Assembly: GCF_009727055.1 (NCBI RefSeq) | Contig: NC_052359.1 | Span: 16,983,663-17,047,662 of the forward strand | DNA length: 64,000 nt | Direction of reading: 5' to 3' | Origin: Benincasa hispida | Lineage: Eukaryota; Streptophyta; Magnoliopsida; Cucurbitales; Cucurbitaceae | In this document: positions 44,065 to 55,800 of the stretch, one piece after another | Layout: every line of letters begins with the position of its first letter | Position numbering within the stretch: position 1 is the stretch's first letter | The notes under the pieces: model-generated | Database searches by the model: none | What the model was told of the DNA's origin: nothing | Seen by the model: the letters and a program-made list of their open reading frames with translations, nothing else | Program-made: the position numbers and the translations under genes

Positions 44065-47000
44065 TGATGCGTTGTAAATTTGATACGATTATGATGTATG
44101 ATTGCGGTGATGAATTATGCGTTGCACATGCAAGTTTTCCTAGTAAAACCCAAGTATAAATCTCACTAGGTTTCCTGGTAAGTCCAGGGTCTAACACAGG
44201 GACTACTGAGTTACTATGCGACAATAAATTTGATTCCTTTTTGGTGGAAAAAACAAATAAGTGGATGGTGTTTGTTTTAAGTATATTTCCTATGCGACGG
44301 ATTCAATTGAAGAGTTGATGAAATCAAGAATTACAATGAGTATGCGATGAACGGATTGAAAAGGGATTTAGCTAACACTTCTTAAGATTGCATTCAAGTA
44401 ATGCGATCAAGCTACACACACACAACAGCATGTCATCTCTCAATGCGAATGCCATAGTTCCTATTTCTAGGACGCATGCGATGTATACGATAATGTCGAT
44501 AGGACTTATGTCTAAGCCTTTATTCTTGTTTATGTGATGATGAATGATGCATGACACGTAGATTTTGAATCTATATACTACAAATTCATGCCATAAACTT
44601 GTTGTCATAGATTTTATGCAATGATATGCGATACTACTTCTAGATATGCGCTATTAATGAATGTTCTTGTAGTATGTTGTGCGTTGTCACAAGTTTCCTT
44701 GCATTGAAACCAAGTATAATTTCACTGCAAGTTTCTCGGTGTGATCCGAGGTCGAACACAGGGATTGTTTTGGTTTAATTGCGTTATATTCATGATATAT
44801 GCAACCAGGGGTTTTTCAATTTATAAAAAGGTTGTGTGTACAGGTATTTGAAAATGCGATAAAGTAAAGGTAAGCAATAAAAATGCGATAAGCAGTAAAA
44901 GTAAATTTCGATAAAATAAACCTAAGCTATGATGATACAAGATACAGGTTTTATGATACAAGATATCGAGGGTGAGATTGACTGTGAAGATTATACAAAG
45001 ATCATGTTATGCGGTGGCAAGTCTTATGTGTGAAACAGAAAGAGAAAAGATAATTAGTACAAACATCGCAAGTTCCTTAATTATGTTAAAGGCATAAGTA
45101 CGGTTCTGCTTTTCCTTGGCGTACACCTCTCAGTGATCGGCCACGTTTCCCACATCTCTATGGTGAAACAGGGACGAACGTAATGAACGCAAGGTTACTT
45201 CCATCTCTGGAAGTACTTCTTACTTTAGTTAATGCATTCTTCTAACCTTCTCTCGACAGATCAGAATGACATCTTCACTTCTGCTCTCACAGGTGAAGAT
45301 GTCGTCTAGCATGCTTTAGCTAAACATCTTTATTTCTTTAGCATCGATTAAGTTACTTGTTTAATTCATATTAATCACCAATGGATTAAGAAAACATCAC
45401 GGAGAAAATGATTTATAGAGGAACGAATATAGACAGAGAAGTATAAATGGAAATGATCGAGACATTCAATAATACTATTTAGCGTCTGCTACATGGTTTT
45501 GAATGAAGAGATTAAAAAGATGAAATACAATTGATGAATGAGAGTTAGAAATAAATACAAATAAATAAGTACCAATGTCTTGGCACAGATCTGGAATGGA
45601 GAATTGCTTGTCAGCGTTGATGGAGTGAATGGAAGGATGAGCTTCCCTTTCAGGCTTGCTCAACTGGTAGAAGGGATCTAAGTACAGAGCTTCTCAGTGG
45701 AGATTTGGCAGAATTGCACTAAGACTAACCTTTCGACCTTGTCTCTTCTCTTCCCGGATTTCCTCCGATCAGCATTCAGATCAGCTCTCTCTTAATAGCC
45801 TTGTATCAATTATCCCCCGTATCAAGTATATTTTTTAGTGAATTCTTTTGAGGATATTTATAGGCTGAAGGATTTGACTCTCTGACTTGTGGTCCCCACT
45901 TTATTGTTATGGAACGTCCGAAAATGGTGGAATAAATATTCCTTCTGTTATGCAATCAGTCCATCGAATATGCACAACAGTTAGTTATACACGTGTCACA
46001 ATCCACCGTGATTGCACTGCTCATTTGCATCTTCGATCGTATCTCTAAAGGGTGAATGACACATACATAAAACAAGATGATCGCATAAGTGTAGCTTTTA
46101 GGTCATGCTAGCTAAGTACTTCTCAACCCATTCGGAAATTTAGCTACTCATGCGAAGTAAGGAGAGATTGAGCATAAATTGAAATGTAATTTCCATTGTT
46201 TATAAATTAGATGCAGAATACAGAATAACAATAAGAATGTAGAGATAAGAAGCCCGGTAGCAATGTCTTGCTTCCCGTGGCCTTTTACACTGTTTCTTCA
46301 TTTAAACTCTTCCAAAATGAATAACCTTGCTTTCGTAAGTGTTGGCCCTCTCTCCTTTTGTAGCGCTTCCCGGCAGTCTTTCGAGCTATCCAGGAATGAT
46401 CTCTCGGCGTCTTCTTCTCTTCACTCGTCTCCGTCCTCTAAGTATGATTATGAACAGACTAACGACTAACTATCTTGTATATGATCTCTATTCTATATCG
46501 CAAACTCCTTTAACGATGGTGGCCTTCGGTATTTATAGAGCTCAAAGTGAAGAAGCTTTTGTCTCTAATGATTGCAATGATGGGCGATCATTAAATCTTC
46601 AGCTCTAATTTATTATGTTTTCCCCTTGATGCGTTGTCTTTATGCGTCGTCGATTAATGATCACCAAAAAGTTGAGTGTACTTGCTACAATGTGTCGTTA
46701 ATGGCTTGTCAACTAAATTCGGATTCGACCGTCATCAGCTTTCCCATCCCATCATGATTTATTATGTTTTCCCCTTGATGCGTCGTCTTTATGCGGCCAC
46801 CATCTTGAGCAAATTCTCACGATCGCATACGATCGCATGACTTTTCGATCGCAATCTTTCAATGCGCGCGGACGCCGAATTCCTTGGATCGCAATTTTAC
46901 TTGTGCCTACGCATTTTTCCTACACAAAATAAGTAAATTAGCTGCTTTTATGTGATGGGCGCATGCGATCGCAATATTCTTAGTTTAACGCTTTTGGACA

Positions 47001-47083
47001 TGATTTTGCATATTTTTACCGTCGCATTCCCTCATTGTTTTACTTATTTGCACTGTAATAACGTGCATTTCTGCCTGTTATCA
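44065..47083 (-). mobile_element. Athila 5' LTR (with foreign LTR piece inside)
   Basis: TGATGCGTTGTAAATTTG to CTGTTATCA. Matches the 3' LTR halves (28421-29499 and 34997-35599) at 44065-44550 and 46035-47083. The intervening 44551-46034 replaces about 190 bp present in the 3' LTR. At 46443 it preserves the site where the chromovirus inserted in the other LTR. Confidence 0.85.
44551..46034 (-). mobile_element. Divergent Athila-type LTR piece
   Basis: Starts TGACACGTAGATTTTGAATC and contains a segment CTCGGTGTGATCCGAGGTCG then AACACAGGGATTG, the same conserved position as in other Athila LTRs but from a different family. The right end lacks the GTTATCA terminus. It may be a truncated solo LTR or the product of ectopic recombination. 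Confidence 0.55.
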
Positions 47084-47510
47084 GTGGCCAACCGAGGAAA
47101 CAACGGTAAGAGATATGCGCTGTGATAGACTACGACATCTATTACGTGGACCAAAGGACCCAAATGAAAAGAAGGAAAAACTTTGTAAGGATGTTGAGAT
47201 CGCTTTTGAAAAATTCAGACTTATAAATGCTGAAGATGTCGTGAAGGGTACATTGGCACTATATATCAAAGTTGTGATGATGGGAAAAGACAAGAAAACA
47301 CAATTCGACGTTAAGACATTTAGGATCATAGATTACATTGAAGTCTAAAGACATTATGATTGGTCGACTGTCTTATTCCAACATTTGTTAAATAGTATGA
47401 AGTGCATTTTATGTGAGAAGAAGGAGTTGCACGATATAAAAGAAACAGAAAATCCTAAACATGTCACATAATACTATATAAAGGGATTTGTACTTGCATT
47501 CCAATACGTA
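47084..47510 (+). pseudogene. DUF1985-type exon, 3' part
   Basis: Resumes the exon cut at 28420: LRGPKDPNEKKEKLCKDVEI, KTQFDVKTFRI and HYDWSTVLF-like, then a TAA in place of a coding codon (near 47346) and YYIKGFVLAFQ-like ending near 47505. It matches the second half of 22385-23090 position by position. Confidence 0.6.
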
Positions 47511-47597
47511 CTTGTTGTTCCAATTGAATTCAATATATTTTTAACGGGTTTGTGTTATAAATTATATATGTATATCAAATATTTTCTTCCAAATTGT

Positions 47598-47742
47598 AGG
47601 TTTCACTTACAAAACACTATCAACATCTAGTAAGTTCATAGCCACCAAAGTGAGCAAGAAGGCAATACTACAAATTCTTAGATGGACCTATTCTCAGGCT
47701 CCATCGTATAAGTCGTTGGATAGGAACCAACCTAAAAAAGTA
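47598..47742 (+). pseudogene. Next exon of the DUF1985-type gene
   Basis: After a TTGTAG acceptor at 47594-47599 a frame includes FIATKVSKKAILQILRWTYS and SYKSLDRNQPKK, then GTAAGC. The length and both splice-like ends suggest a real former exon. Product unknown. Confidence 0.45.
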
Positions 47743-47754
47743 AGCATCTATTAC

Positions 47755-48015
47755 AATTTTTAATCGATTGCTTATAGTTTACTAAATGATGGCCCAGTAA
47801 GTAATACACGATCGCCCAGTAAGTTCTAAACGATCTCTAGTAAATTCTAAGAGATTGGCAAGTGAACTATAGAAAATCACCCAGTACATTATAAGTCATA
47901 ACCCAGTAAGTTCTAAGCAATCACCCATATTAATGAAAGAGATTGTTTAGTTATGTATAAGTGATTGTTTATATAATACTAAACAGTCACTTATATTGTG
48001 GTGAGTGATCTCTTA
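47755..48015 (+). repeat. GATCGCCCAGTAAGTTCTAA minisatellite
   Basis: About ten degenerate 20-24 bp units in the following intron; same GATCG(C/A)CC core as at 27790-28100. Confidence 0.75.
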
Positions 48016-48515
48016 TCTTTATTAAAGTGATATTGTAAGAAAAATACTCCACAAACACTTACATTCTCTCCAATTCTGGCTCTGACGAACGATCTTGCTC
48101 TATACCCAAAGAAAAAATAAACCGAACGATCGAATGAAAGCAATAAGAAATAAAAATGTCAGAATGAAACTCTGAGAGAACAATGGGAGAAGAAGTTGAG
48201 GAGCTCAACTGAAAGTGTTGTGAATAACTAAGAGTGACCTTCCATTACTTGCCCAATTCTTGATAACAATAACATTCAATAATGTTGGTAAAATATTAGA
48301 GAATAAATGCTTTAGTGGAATGTTGGTGTTGCATTGAATACAATTGCTAAAGAAATCATTGAAGGAGGAAGAAGGTAGGGGGTTGAGAGGAGGTTTTAAA
48401 AGTAGGGGTAAATATGGTATTTCACATGACAAAAAGGTCAACCATAGAAAAGTTTTTAGAAATAGGTCATCCATAGAAACGTTTTTTGTTTTTGGATTAT
48501 TTTTATGAAATTTTC

Positions 48516-49429
48516 CATTAGTTTAACCATTTTCTTAATAGGAAAATAAATAGTTGGAATATATATATTTTTTTAAATAATATTTTAAAACAGTATTTCT
48601 TCTCATCACTTAATGTCATAAAACAATCTATTTTCTAACTTTTTTTAATCTAAATTTAGAATTCTAATAATTAATATCAAAATCTTAAAGTTTTTTTTCT
48701 TTATTATTATTAAATGTTACATTTGTTTGTATAAACAATCAACTTAATTCTTATTAATCCACTAATATTCATTGCAAATATTTCTTTTAAATCTAGCTTA
48801 GATTAATTTTTCGATTCTCAATATTGTCTAATTTTTTTTAATTAGCAATCATAATTGACTTTTATTTATTGATTTATGTGCTTAAAGTCGTAGATTATTA
48901 CTTAAATAAGTTTGTTCTAAAGTTTCACAGAAAATTCACAATATTTCTATAAGTTTATGTGATATCCGTGATTTTTCTCGAAATATCCACATAAATTTGA
49001 GCTACCAATTTTTTATGAATGTCGATATTTTCATCCTTGGTTGTTTGCTTATCCTTTGTCTTCCAAGATTGACATCAATTATGTCAATTAGGAGATACAT
49101 ATAGGTTATCTCTTCATCAATCACATGATTCATGAACATGTCATGAATTGGCATTAGGAATTTTGAGAATATTTCTCAATTAAAAATAATTTCAAAAAGT
49201 ACACTGCCATTAATATAGTATCAATGTTACTTTTCCAAGTAATACTTTTTTTCAATTTTGACTTATATCGATGACTTAAAATTAAAATCATGAGAAAAAA
49301 TGACATAACATTGAAATATAAAAAATATATTAGTTAATAGCATGCAATCAAATATCCATTCAAATTAAGCATTAAATTTTAAGAACCCTATAAATCATGT
49401 CTAATGTAATGATACTTCAGTGATTTAGA
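48516..49429. other. AT-rich spacer
   Basis: No gene, RNA or repeat boundary is recognised. Confidence 0.5.
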
Positions 49430-50240
49430 ACAAACACCATTGTAGGGTAGGTCAAACGTTCCTTCAGGATTGAGACATTCTCAATCAAACATTACAACAA
49501 AATGACTCTTATTCCTACAATGTTTAGTTATCATTTATTCGGTAAGAACACCATTAACAATGTTAAATGTAACCCATCATTTTGGATTTTGTAGTTTTGC
49601 CGCCACAAGTGCTATCGTACGGTAGGTCAAGTATTGAAAACAAAACTGCAATCCTATCCTTTTCATGAGTTAACTAGAATATTGATTCATACAAACATCA
49701 TCCGTAGGGTGATGCTCCCAGGGTGCCACGAGGCCAAACATGAATCTCACATTGTCAACCAATGATGGAGACCGTAGAATATGTTAACACCTGTCCTTCT
49801 CCCACTTACTATAATACTTTCTCTAATTCAACTTGATTTTAACTCATACAAACACCATCTATAGGGGGACACTTATACGATGCCATGAGGCCAAGCATGA
49901 GTCTTACAGTGTGAATTATTCTAGATAATGTAGAAGAGACGACATATCATTTTCATATATTCTCCCACCATGTATTTTGAGATAGGGGTTTCGTTACTTA
50001 GACAATCTTAGGCTAAATTATTTATCTAAAGTTTTATTTTTGTTTTCCCAAATATAGCTCTTATGTTTGGATAGTTGACATAATGTGAAAATCTAAGTTG
50101 ATTGAACTCTTTAATAAACTAATCACATTATGTTTTAATGAAAGTTTGACTAATTCAACTCCTAGGTCAGTTTTCAGGTAGGTGTGATCTGTTACCATCA
50201 ACTTAAATGATAGGTCTTGTAAAAGACTATCTTTTCTATG
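49430..50240 (-). mobile_element. Diverged copia leader remnant
   Basis: On the minus strand it shares with the leader at 57400-58010 (and with 480-1100 inverted) the blocks around GTGAGATTCATG, TTGGCC, CCCTGGGAGCA and the TGTTAACA...CGGTCTC region. It has diverged far more than the copy at 1-1308. No gag or LTR is attached. Confidence 0.6.
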
Positions 50241-51553
50241 ATAAAACCCTAAATTCTATTATAATTGTTTGCTTAAAATGGCTATTTTTGTAGGTAAACT
50301 CCAATCCCGACTCAACAAAGCTATTTCAGAAGATTTTGAGCTAATTCAAGCCAAATGCCACCAAAAGATCACTTAACAAGAAGATCTATGATGAACTACC
50401 ACTTTGACCCTCAAGAGGAACAATTCAACACTCTTCAATGATGCTTGCAACGTTGCGATGCTCCTTACAACATTAAGCTTGATGCTAGCTCGATGCTTGA
50501 AGACAAAATGCATCTACTTGCTGTAAAATAGGGCAGCGTCGCAACACTTAACCTAGGGTCGCAATCCTCCGAATATTCACAAAATAGTCCGCGTGCGAGC
50601 GTGCCTCACGCAACCGAGCATCAATAAAGCAATGCAAAGTTAGCCCAACGCTTCTTGGCTTTTTTACGATTTAGCGTTGCAACATTGGCCTTAGCGTCGT
50701 GACGATACACCTGCTGATATAAAGTTCATTATTTCATTTTCAGCGAGAGAGAAGAAAAACTAAAACTTTTAGAGAGAGACTTCGAATTTACAAAGCTATT
50801 CTTGTAAATTTTGGAGAGATTCAATCAATTTGTATTCAATCCTTGTACCAATTGTGCAACTATTAACAGATTGCTCGAAGAATTTCATCATTCGTGAGTA
50901 GGTAATCCTTTTTCTTGGGGAATTATGTAGATTGGCACTTTCTTGAGAATTTTTCCTGAATTTTTCTTCATGTAATTACTTTTTTTTTAATATTCTTGCT
51001 GAGAAGTAGAATAAAATTGATTAAGAATGAATTGACTATTCAAGAATAATCAATTTTTGTATGCAAAAATTACATAGTTCTATAACAAATTTGTAATTAA
51101 AGTTGCAAGAATTAGTAGTCTTGATAGAAAATGTGGACTTCTTTTCCTCTTTTCTTTAAAGAACCTATTAATTCAGAACATTCATGCAATCAATCTTGAA
51201 GTTTCAATCTTTTGATTTCAAGAATTGGAATAGTTAAGAAAACCCATGAGTTTAATGCAATTTAGGGATTAATTGTGAAATGTCTTTAGGAAGCAATTAG
51301 GATCTAGATTAGGGTTAATTGTCAAATTAGCTAATTCGGGCATTAGGAATTTATTCTTAATGAACGATTGAATAATCTAATTGCATGTTTCTTTGTTAAG
51401 TCAATGATAGAATTGCCTAGTTTACATAAAATCCCAAGATTTCATTTTCAATTGAATTTTATCTCATAATCTCTCTTACTTCTCTCATTACTAAAATTCC
51501 TATACCAATTCTTGTTTTTTAACGTAGTTTCTAGTTCCTTAAAATATACAACC
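50241..51553 (+). mobile_element. Unclassified LTR-like remnant
   Basis: Contains GCAACGTTGCGATGCTC and GCGTCGCAACACT words at 50440-50700, a TATA-like GATATAAAGTT near 50716, and then a pyrimidine-poor leader of about 800 bp. The layout parallels 23195-23865. Ends, primer site and TSD are not visible, so the type is uncertain. Confidence 0.4.
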
Positions 51554-53207
51554 TGATGCGTTATTTTATTAAGTGTGGAAAATGTGGATGATATGTGTTG
51601 ATGGATAGCGTTGTGCACTCAAGTTTCCCCAGCGAAATCCAAGTGTAAATTCCTCTGAGTTTCCTGGTAAGTCCAGGGTCGATCACAGGGACTTGTGAAT
51701 ATAGTTGCATTGATAATTTTCTTATGAAAACTTTGCAGTAACCGGTAAAATAAATAAGGTGGTTAGTTTGTTGTTGCGTTAATGAAAATAATAATAAATG
51801 TGGCAGAGTTTGAAAAGAGTTGGTAACGAAAAATACGATGGATATGCGGTGAACGGGTTGAGAAGTGTTTCGGCTAACAGTCCCTATGTTGCGTTCATGC
51901 CTTCGACCATGCAACATACATACAATAGTAAACCACCTTTCGGTATGAATGCCTCGATTTCTAAGGCTAGAACGCATGCAATAAATATGCGATAAGTCTA
52001 CAGGGTTTACACATAAACCTCTATTTCTATTTATGAAATGAAAACATGACATTCACACAAATATGCAACCGTATAATATCATTCCTATTCCTAGGATGCA
52101 TGCGATGCAAGTTGACATACAAAGCTTATCTCTAAGTTCCTATTTCTTGTTTATGCAGGCCTAATCTTGCTCTTTCAAGTCAGATTCTAACCTAGCTCTC
52201 TCGAGACATAGGTTTTTTCTTTAGATTCTCTCTCAAGCAACTCTAAAGGGGTGTTTCGCACAGCATAAAACAAGACAATCGCAAGCAATAAACTTCCTAG
52301 ATCATGTTAGCTTAGTTCTTCTCAACCCATTCAACTATTTTAGCTACTCATGCGTATTAAGAGAGTAAGCAGATGTAGAAATAGAACTTCCATTGAATAT
52401 ATAAAACATGAAGTACAGAATAATAATGCAAGTATAGTAAAGAGCTTGGAGCAATTTCTTGCCACCAGTTGTTACACTGTTCTACACGTGCTGTAAAGAT
52501 ATTCTCGCTTTCGCGAGAGTCAAACCACTCTCTTCCCTTACGCCCCAAGGTTCTCTCTCGAGCCACCGTGGACGATCTCCGACATCACCACTCTTCTCTA
52601 GCTCCGTAGTGAAAATGGAAAAATAAAACTATGAATAGAGGTGTGAACTTATAAAGTGATGGAGTAATCGACTGCTTAACCCCTTCTCTAAAGAATGCAC
52701 TTGGTATTTATAGGGCATCAAAGGTAAAAGGCGGCTTCTCTCTCCTAGTTGTACAGATGGGACAGCTTTAATTCCTGACTGATGCGCCGGATAGTTGTCA
52801 CCGATAAAGCTGGATGTACTTTGTGATCGTTATCGGCTATTAACTTAATTTGGATCCGACTGCTGTCAACTTACTGTCCCATCGATCTTAATTGTCCTTT
52901 CATCTGGATGGGCCCACCATGTTGCTGTGATTCTTCTTGGGTGGATGTTGCGAGCACGATCAACGCAAAGTCTCGCGGTGAAGTTGTGCTCGACCGATGT
53001 ATTCCTATGATCGCATTCTTTGCATTGCGTTAATGCATATCTTGCACAAAAAAATACAAAAATCAATAGTTCCAATGCGCTGACGCATGCGACCGCAATA
53101 TTATAGAATTTATGCTTAATGGACACAATTTAACATATTCTATCAATGCAATCCAACATTGTTTAAGAACTTAGCACTGTGATAACATGCATTTCTGTCC
53201 GTTATCA
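51554..53207 (-). repeat. Athila-2 3' LTR
   Basis: 1654 bp, TGATGCGTTATTTTATTA to GTTATCA. Close relative of 39584-41288. Confidence 0.85.
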
Positions 53208-53220
53208 CATCCCCAAATTT
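53208..53220 (-). other. Athila-2 polypurine tract
   Basis: Minus strand AAATTTGGGGATG directly before the LTR start TGATAAC. Confidence 0.75.
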
Positions 53221-55024
53221 AGACAATGTTTGTCCTCAAGCATAAGCTAAAGATTCCTTTAGCAAGTCCACCGCAAAGTTTTTTTCCTAGATTTCTCAAG
53301 GATACTTCATTCAAATTCTATATACTAGAATTTTCTTAAGTTTTATTCAAGTTTATTCTTAAAATATTTCTAAGACCTAGGGACTGCAAGTTTAACTTTC
53401 AAAATGACTTTACTAAATTTCGGAACATCGCATGATTTTTTTTCTTACCTTGCGCTGATCCAAGTGCCTTGCCTTCATTTTGGCTTGCCCCCACGGGTGT
53501 CATGCGGACATCCAACTTCGAGCAATGCACTCTTTCTCAGACTAAACTCATACCGATTTGGCATGGAGATGCGGTCATTGATTTATGCATTGATCCTGGT
53601 AACTTACTTTCGTTTTGGCTTGCCTTCACATGTGTCATGCGGACATCCAACTACGGGTAAGTGCCTTTCACAACTTAACTCTTATCAACATGGTTTTCCC
53701 CTTTGCGTTGATAGTGGAGTCGTTATTCTCAAATTTTTTTTTTATAGAACTGAAATAGCAAGGTCGAAAATAAATACCTCACCCCAAAATTTAAAATGTG
53801 TTGATGTCCCCATTGTCAAAAGATTAGAATTGTTGGATTTTATGTCCTAAAACTCGTAGATTGTAAATTAATAAACATATTCTGTTTTGTTTTTCGATAA
53901 AGTTGTTATTGAAATTGTAATCTCGAATCCAATAAACTAAGGCCCTGAGGCTATTGTGAACTTTATGTAGTGACATAAATGTGGATCAAGTTGAAATATA
54001 CAGCCAAAATGGTCTATAGTATATGAATAAGGTTGAGCGCCTTAATCTGAGGACACTATGAATGCGGCCCACTTTGTAGTTAGTACAAACGATGTGATCC
54101 TGAATCGTTCATATACAGATATGTGAGTGGGGACATCCTATGCAATGAGTTTGCATAAGACTGAACCATGAAATAGTCACTTTTTACGTTTTAAATGTCG
54201 TTTTATGTATAAAACTGACTATTATGTTAATTGATGACCTAGGTAACTTAATCTTAATTCTGAGCTAACTATGAACTCCTGTTCACTCGGAATTATCTTT
54301 AGATCTGCATAGGTGAGGGCAGCTCATCATCGCTGGCCCAATAAGCCTCCCATTTCAAGGGTAAGATCGGGTGGATAGCTGGGAACATAGGGTGCAAGAA
54401 GAAATTCACTCCTACCCGTTATAGGGATAGTAGATAGGTTGTTCCCTTTAGTACTGAATCCAGGTCTTGAACAAGGGGCCCCACCCTCTCCTTAGCCCGA
54501 AAAGGGTTCGATTTATAGGTTAGATCTTAAACCAATTGTTCATTAAAGGATCAGTGGAACTTAAGGAACAAGATGTAGTCTTGGGGGTAAACGGTTTTTA
54601 TGACCCAACCGAGATTACGAACAACCTGTGAAGGATTAGCTTACTAATTATGGTTATATCAAATGGACACAAATATATCTATAGTGAGGCGAGTGCAACT
54701 ACGGGACTATAGTGGTTGACCCGTTAGTTAACAAATGTTGATTAGCTCCATCTAAAGAGTTTAGCTAGCTAATCTCAGATCATTGAAGCCCATGATCTAT
54801 AGGTCCATTAGGTTCCACTACTAGCTCATATGGAATAAACTTAGAACGGTATGATAGAATAATTTGAATTGTTCGAATTAGGTTAAGAGAGAGAAACTGA
54901 TAAGTATATGTGATATAGTGGTCGGGTTTTTCAGTTTAGAGATACAATTTTAATATTTAAATGTGATTTAAATATCAAGAATATGAATACGTTCATATTT
55001 GGAAGATCAAAAATGATGGAAATG

Positions 55025-55226
55025 GTCAAAGATGTAAAAAGTCAAAGACTTTTGACTTTGAAAAGTCAAACTTTGACCGACGTTATATTTAAATGTGATT
55101 TGAATTTTGAGAAAATGAATGGAGATTCATGCTCGGGAGGTCAAAATTAGTCAACAAGAAAAAAATCATAAAAAGTCTAAATGTTGATTTTTTAACTTTG
55201 ACCAAATGACTATTTTGCCCTTTGAC
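55025..55226 (+). promoter_or_regulatory. W-box cluster upstream of the copia TATA box
   Basis: Nine TTGAC or GTCAA cores begin at 55025, 55041, 55052, 55065, 55073, 55140, 55150, 55198 and 55222. TTGAC is the WRKY factor binding core. The 3' LTR keeps a similar cluster near 62757-62965. Confidence 0.6.
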
Positions 55227-55386
55227 TAAAGTTAGTGGAAAAATCCAAACTTTTGTTGGATAATTCCACTAATAAATAGTGGGCTAGGTGTTGGCTTATA
55301 GTGGAGACATTAAGCCCACTAAGATAGTGGATTATAGGTGTTGGGTTTTTATGGATTTGGTTCATGCAATTGTTGTATGGTTTTTT

Positions 55387-55396
55387 CTATAAAATG
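55387..55396 (+). promoter_or_regulatory. TATA box of the copia LTR
   Basis: CTATAAAATG about 160 bp after the last W-box core; conserved in the 3' LTR at about 63129. Confidence 0.6.
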
Positions 55397-55788
55397 GGCT
55401 TTCATTTTGAATGAAAAAGTTTTTTGCCATTTTGCTAAAATTGTTTTGTAAATTTGGGCTAGAAAAATCACATTTTTTGGAGAAAAATTTAAAACCCAAA
55501 CCTAATCCAAAATTCCATTTCTTTTTTCCAACTCTTTCTCTCTCTCGGGTTCTTCATCCACCAGGTCTCACAATCCGATTTTGAGTCCAGAGGATAGTAG
55601 ATCAACTCTAGTGGTGGTCCAGAAGAGTTCGGGTCGAGATTCAGCAAGGAAAAGCGTTTCAGAAGCTTCAAAGGTAATTTTTAATTACTGTTTTTCCTTC
55701 AATTGCATGCATTTTTTCTTTTAAATTAAAAGCAATTAGATTGTAATTAGGTCCGAATTCCGCTGCGTATATCTCGTGTTCCATCATG

Positions 55789-55800
55789 TGGTATCAGAGC
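55789..55800 (+). other. Copia primer-binding site (initiator tRNA-Met)
   Basis: TGGTATCAGAGC two bases after the 5' LTR. Confidence 0.92.

Larger units (their letters stand above)
28421..47083 (-). mobile_element. Athila-lineage LTR retrotransposon with nested insertions
   Basis: On the minus strand the order is 5' LTR (44065-47083), primer-binding site (44041-44058), gag, protease, reverse transcriptase, RNase H, integrase, long noncoding tail, polypurine tract (35600-35612), and 3' LTR (28421-35599 including a nested element). Both LTRs run TGATAAC to GCATCA (or TCA). Flanks are GTGGT at 28416-28420 and GTGGC at 47084-47088, a 4/5 TSD. Athila identity comes from DLGAS protease, FMDD reverse transcriptase, and a primer site matching tRNA-Asp. 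All frames are broken. Without insertions it would be about 9.8 kb. Confidence 0.88.
25256..48515 (+). mobile_element. Mutator-like element carrying a DUF1985-type pseudogene, expanded by nested insertions
   Basis: The left end (25256-25311: AACTTTCTATAGTTGACC, TTTTTGTCATATGAAATACC, ATATTTACCCC) reappears inverted at about 48410-48470, and the right side continues outward to GGAAAATTTCATAAAAAT (minus strand, near 48515). The left repeat is cut by the adjoining copia LTR. Native sequence is only 25256-25606, 27790-28420 and 47084-48515, about 2.4 kb. It holds a 5' exon-like leader, an intron with a GATCG array, a DUF1985-type exon, and a second array. No transposase is visible, so it is non-autonomous. 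The Mutator assignment rests on long inverted ends and cargo type, not on a transposase. Confidence 0.6.
53831..55786 (+). repeat. Copia 5' LTR
   Basis: TGTTGGATTTTATGTCC to GTGTTCCATCA. TATA box CTATAAAATG at 55387-55396, preceded by a dense run of W-box cores (55025-55226). Confidence 0.93.

Noticed and set aside
51561..52052. 163-codon minus-strand frame
   Set aside because: Lies wholly in the Athila-2 LTR, which is noncoding in this lineage.
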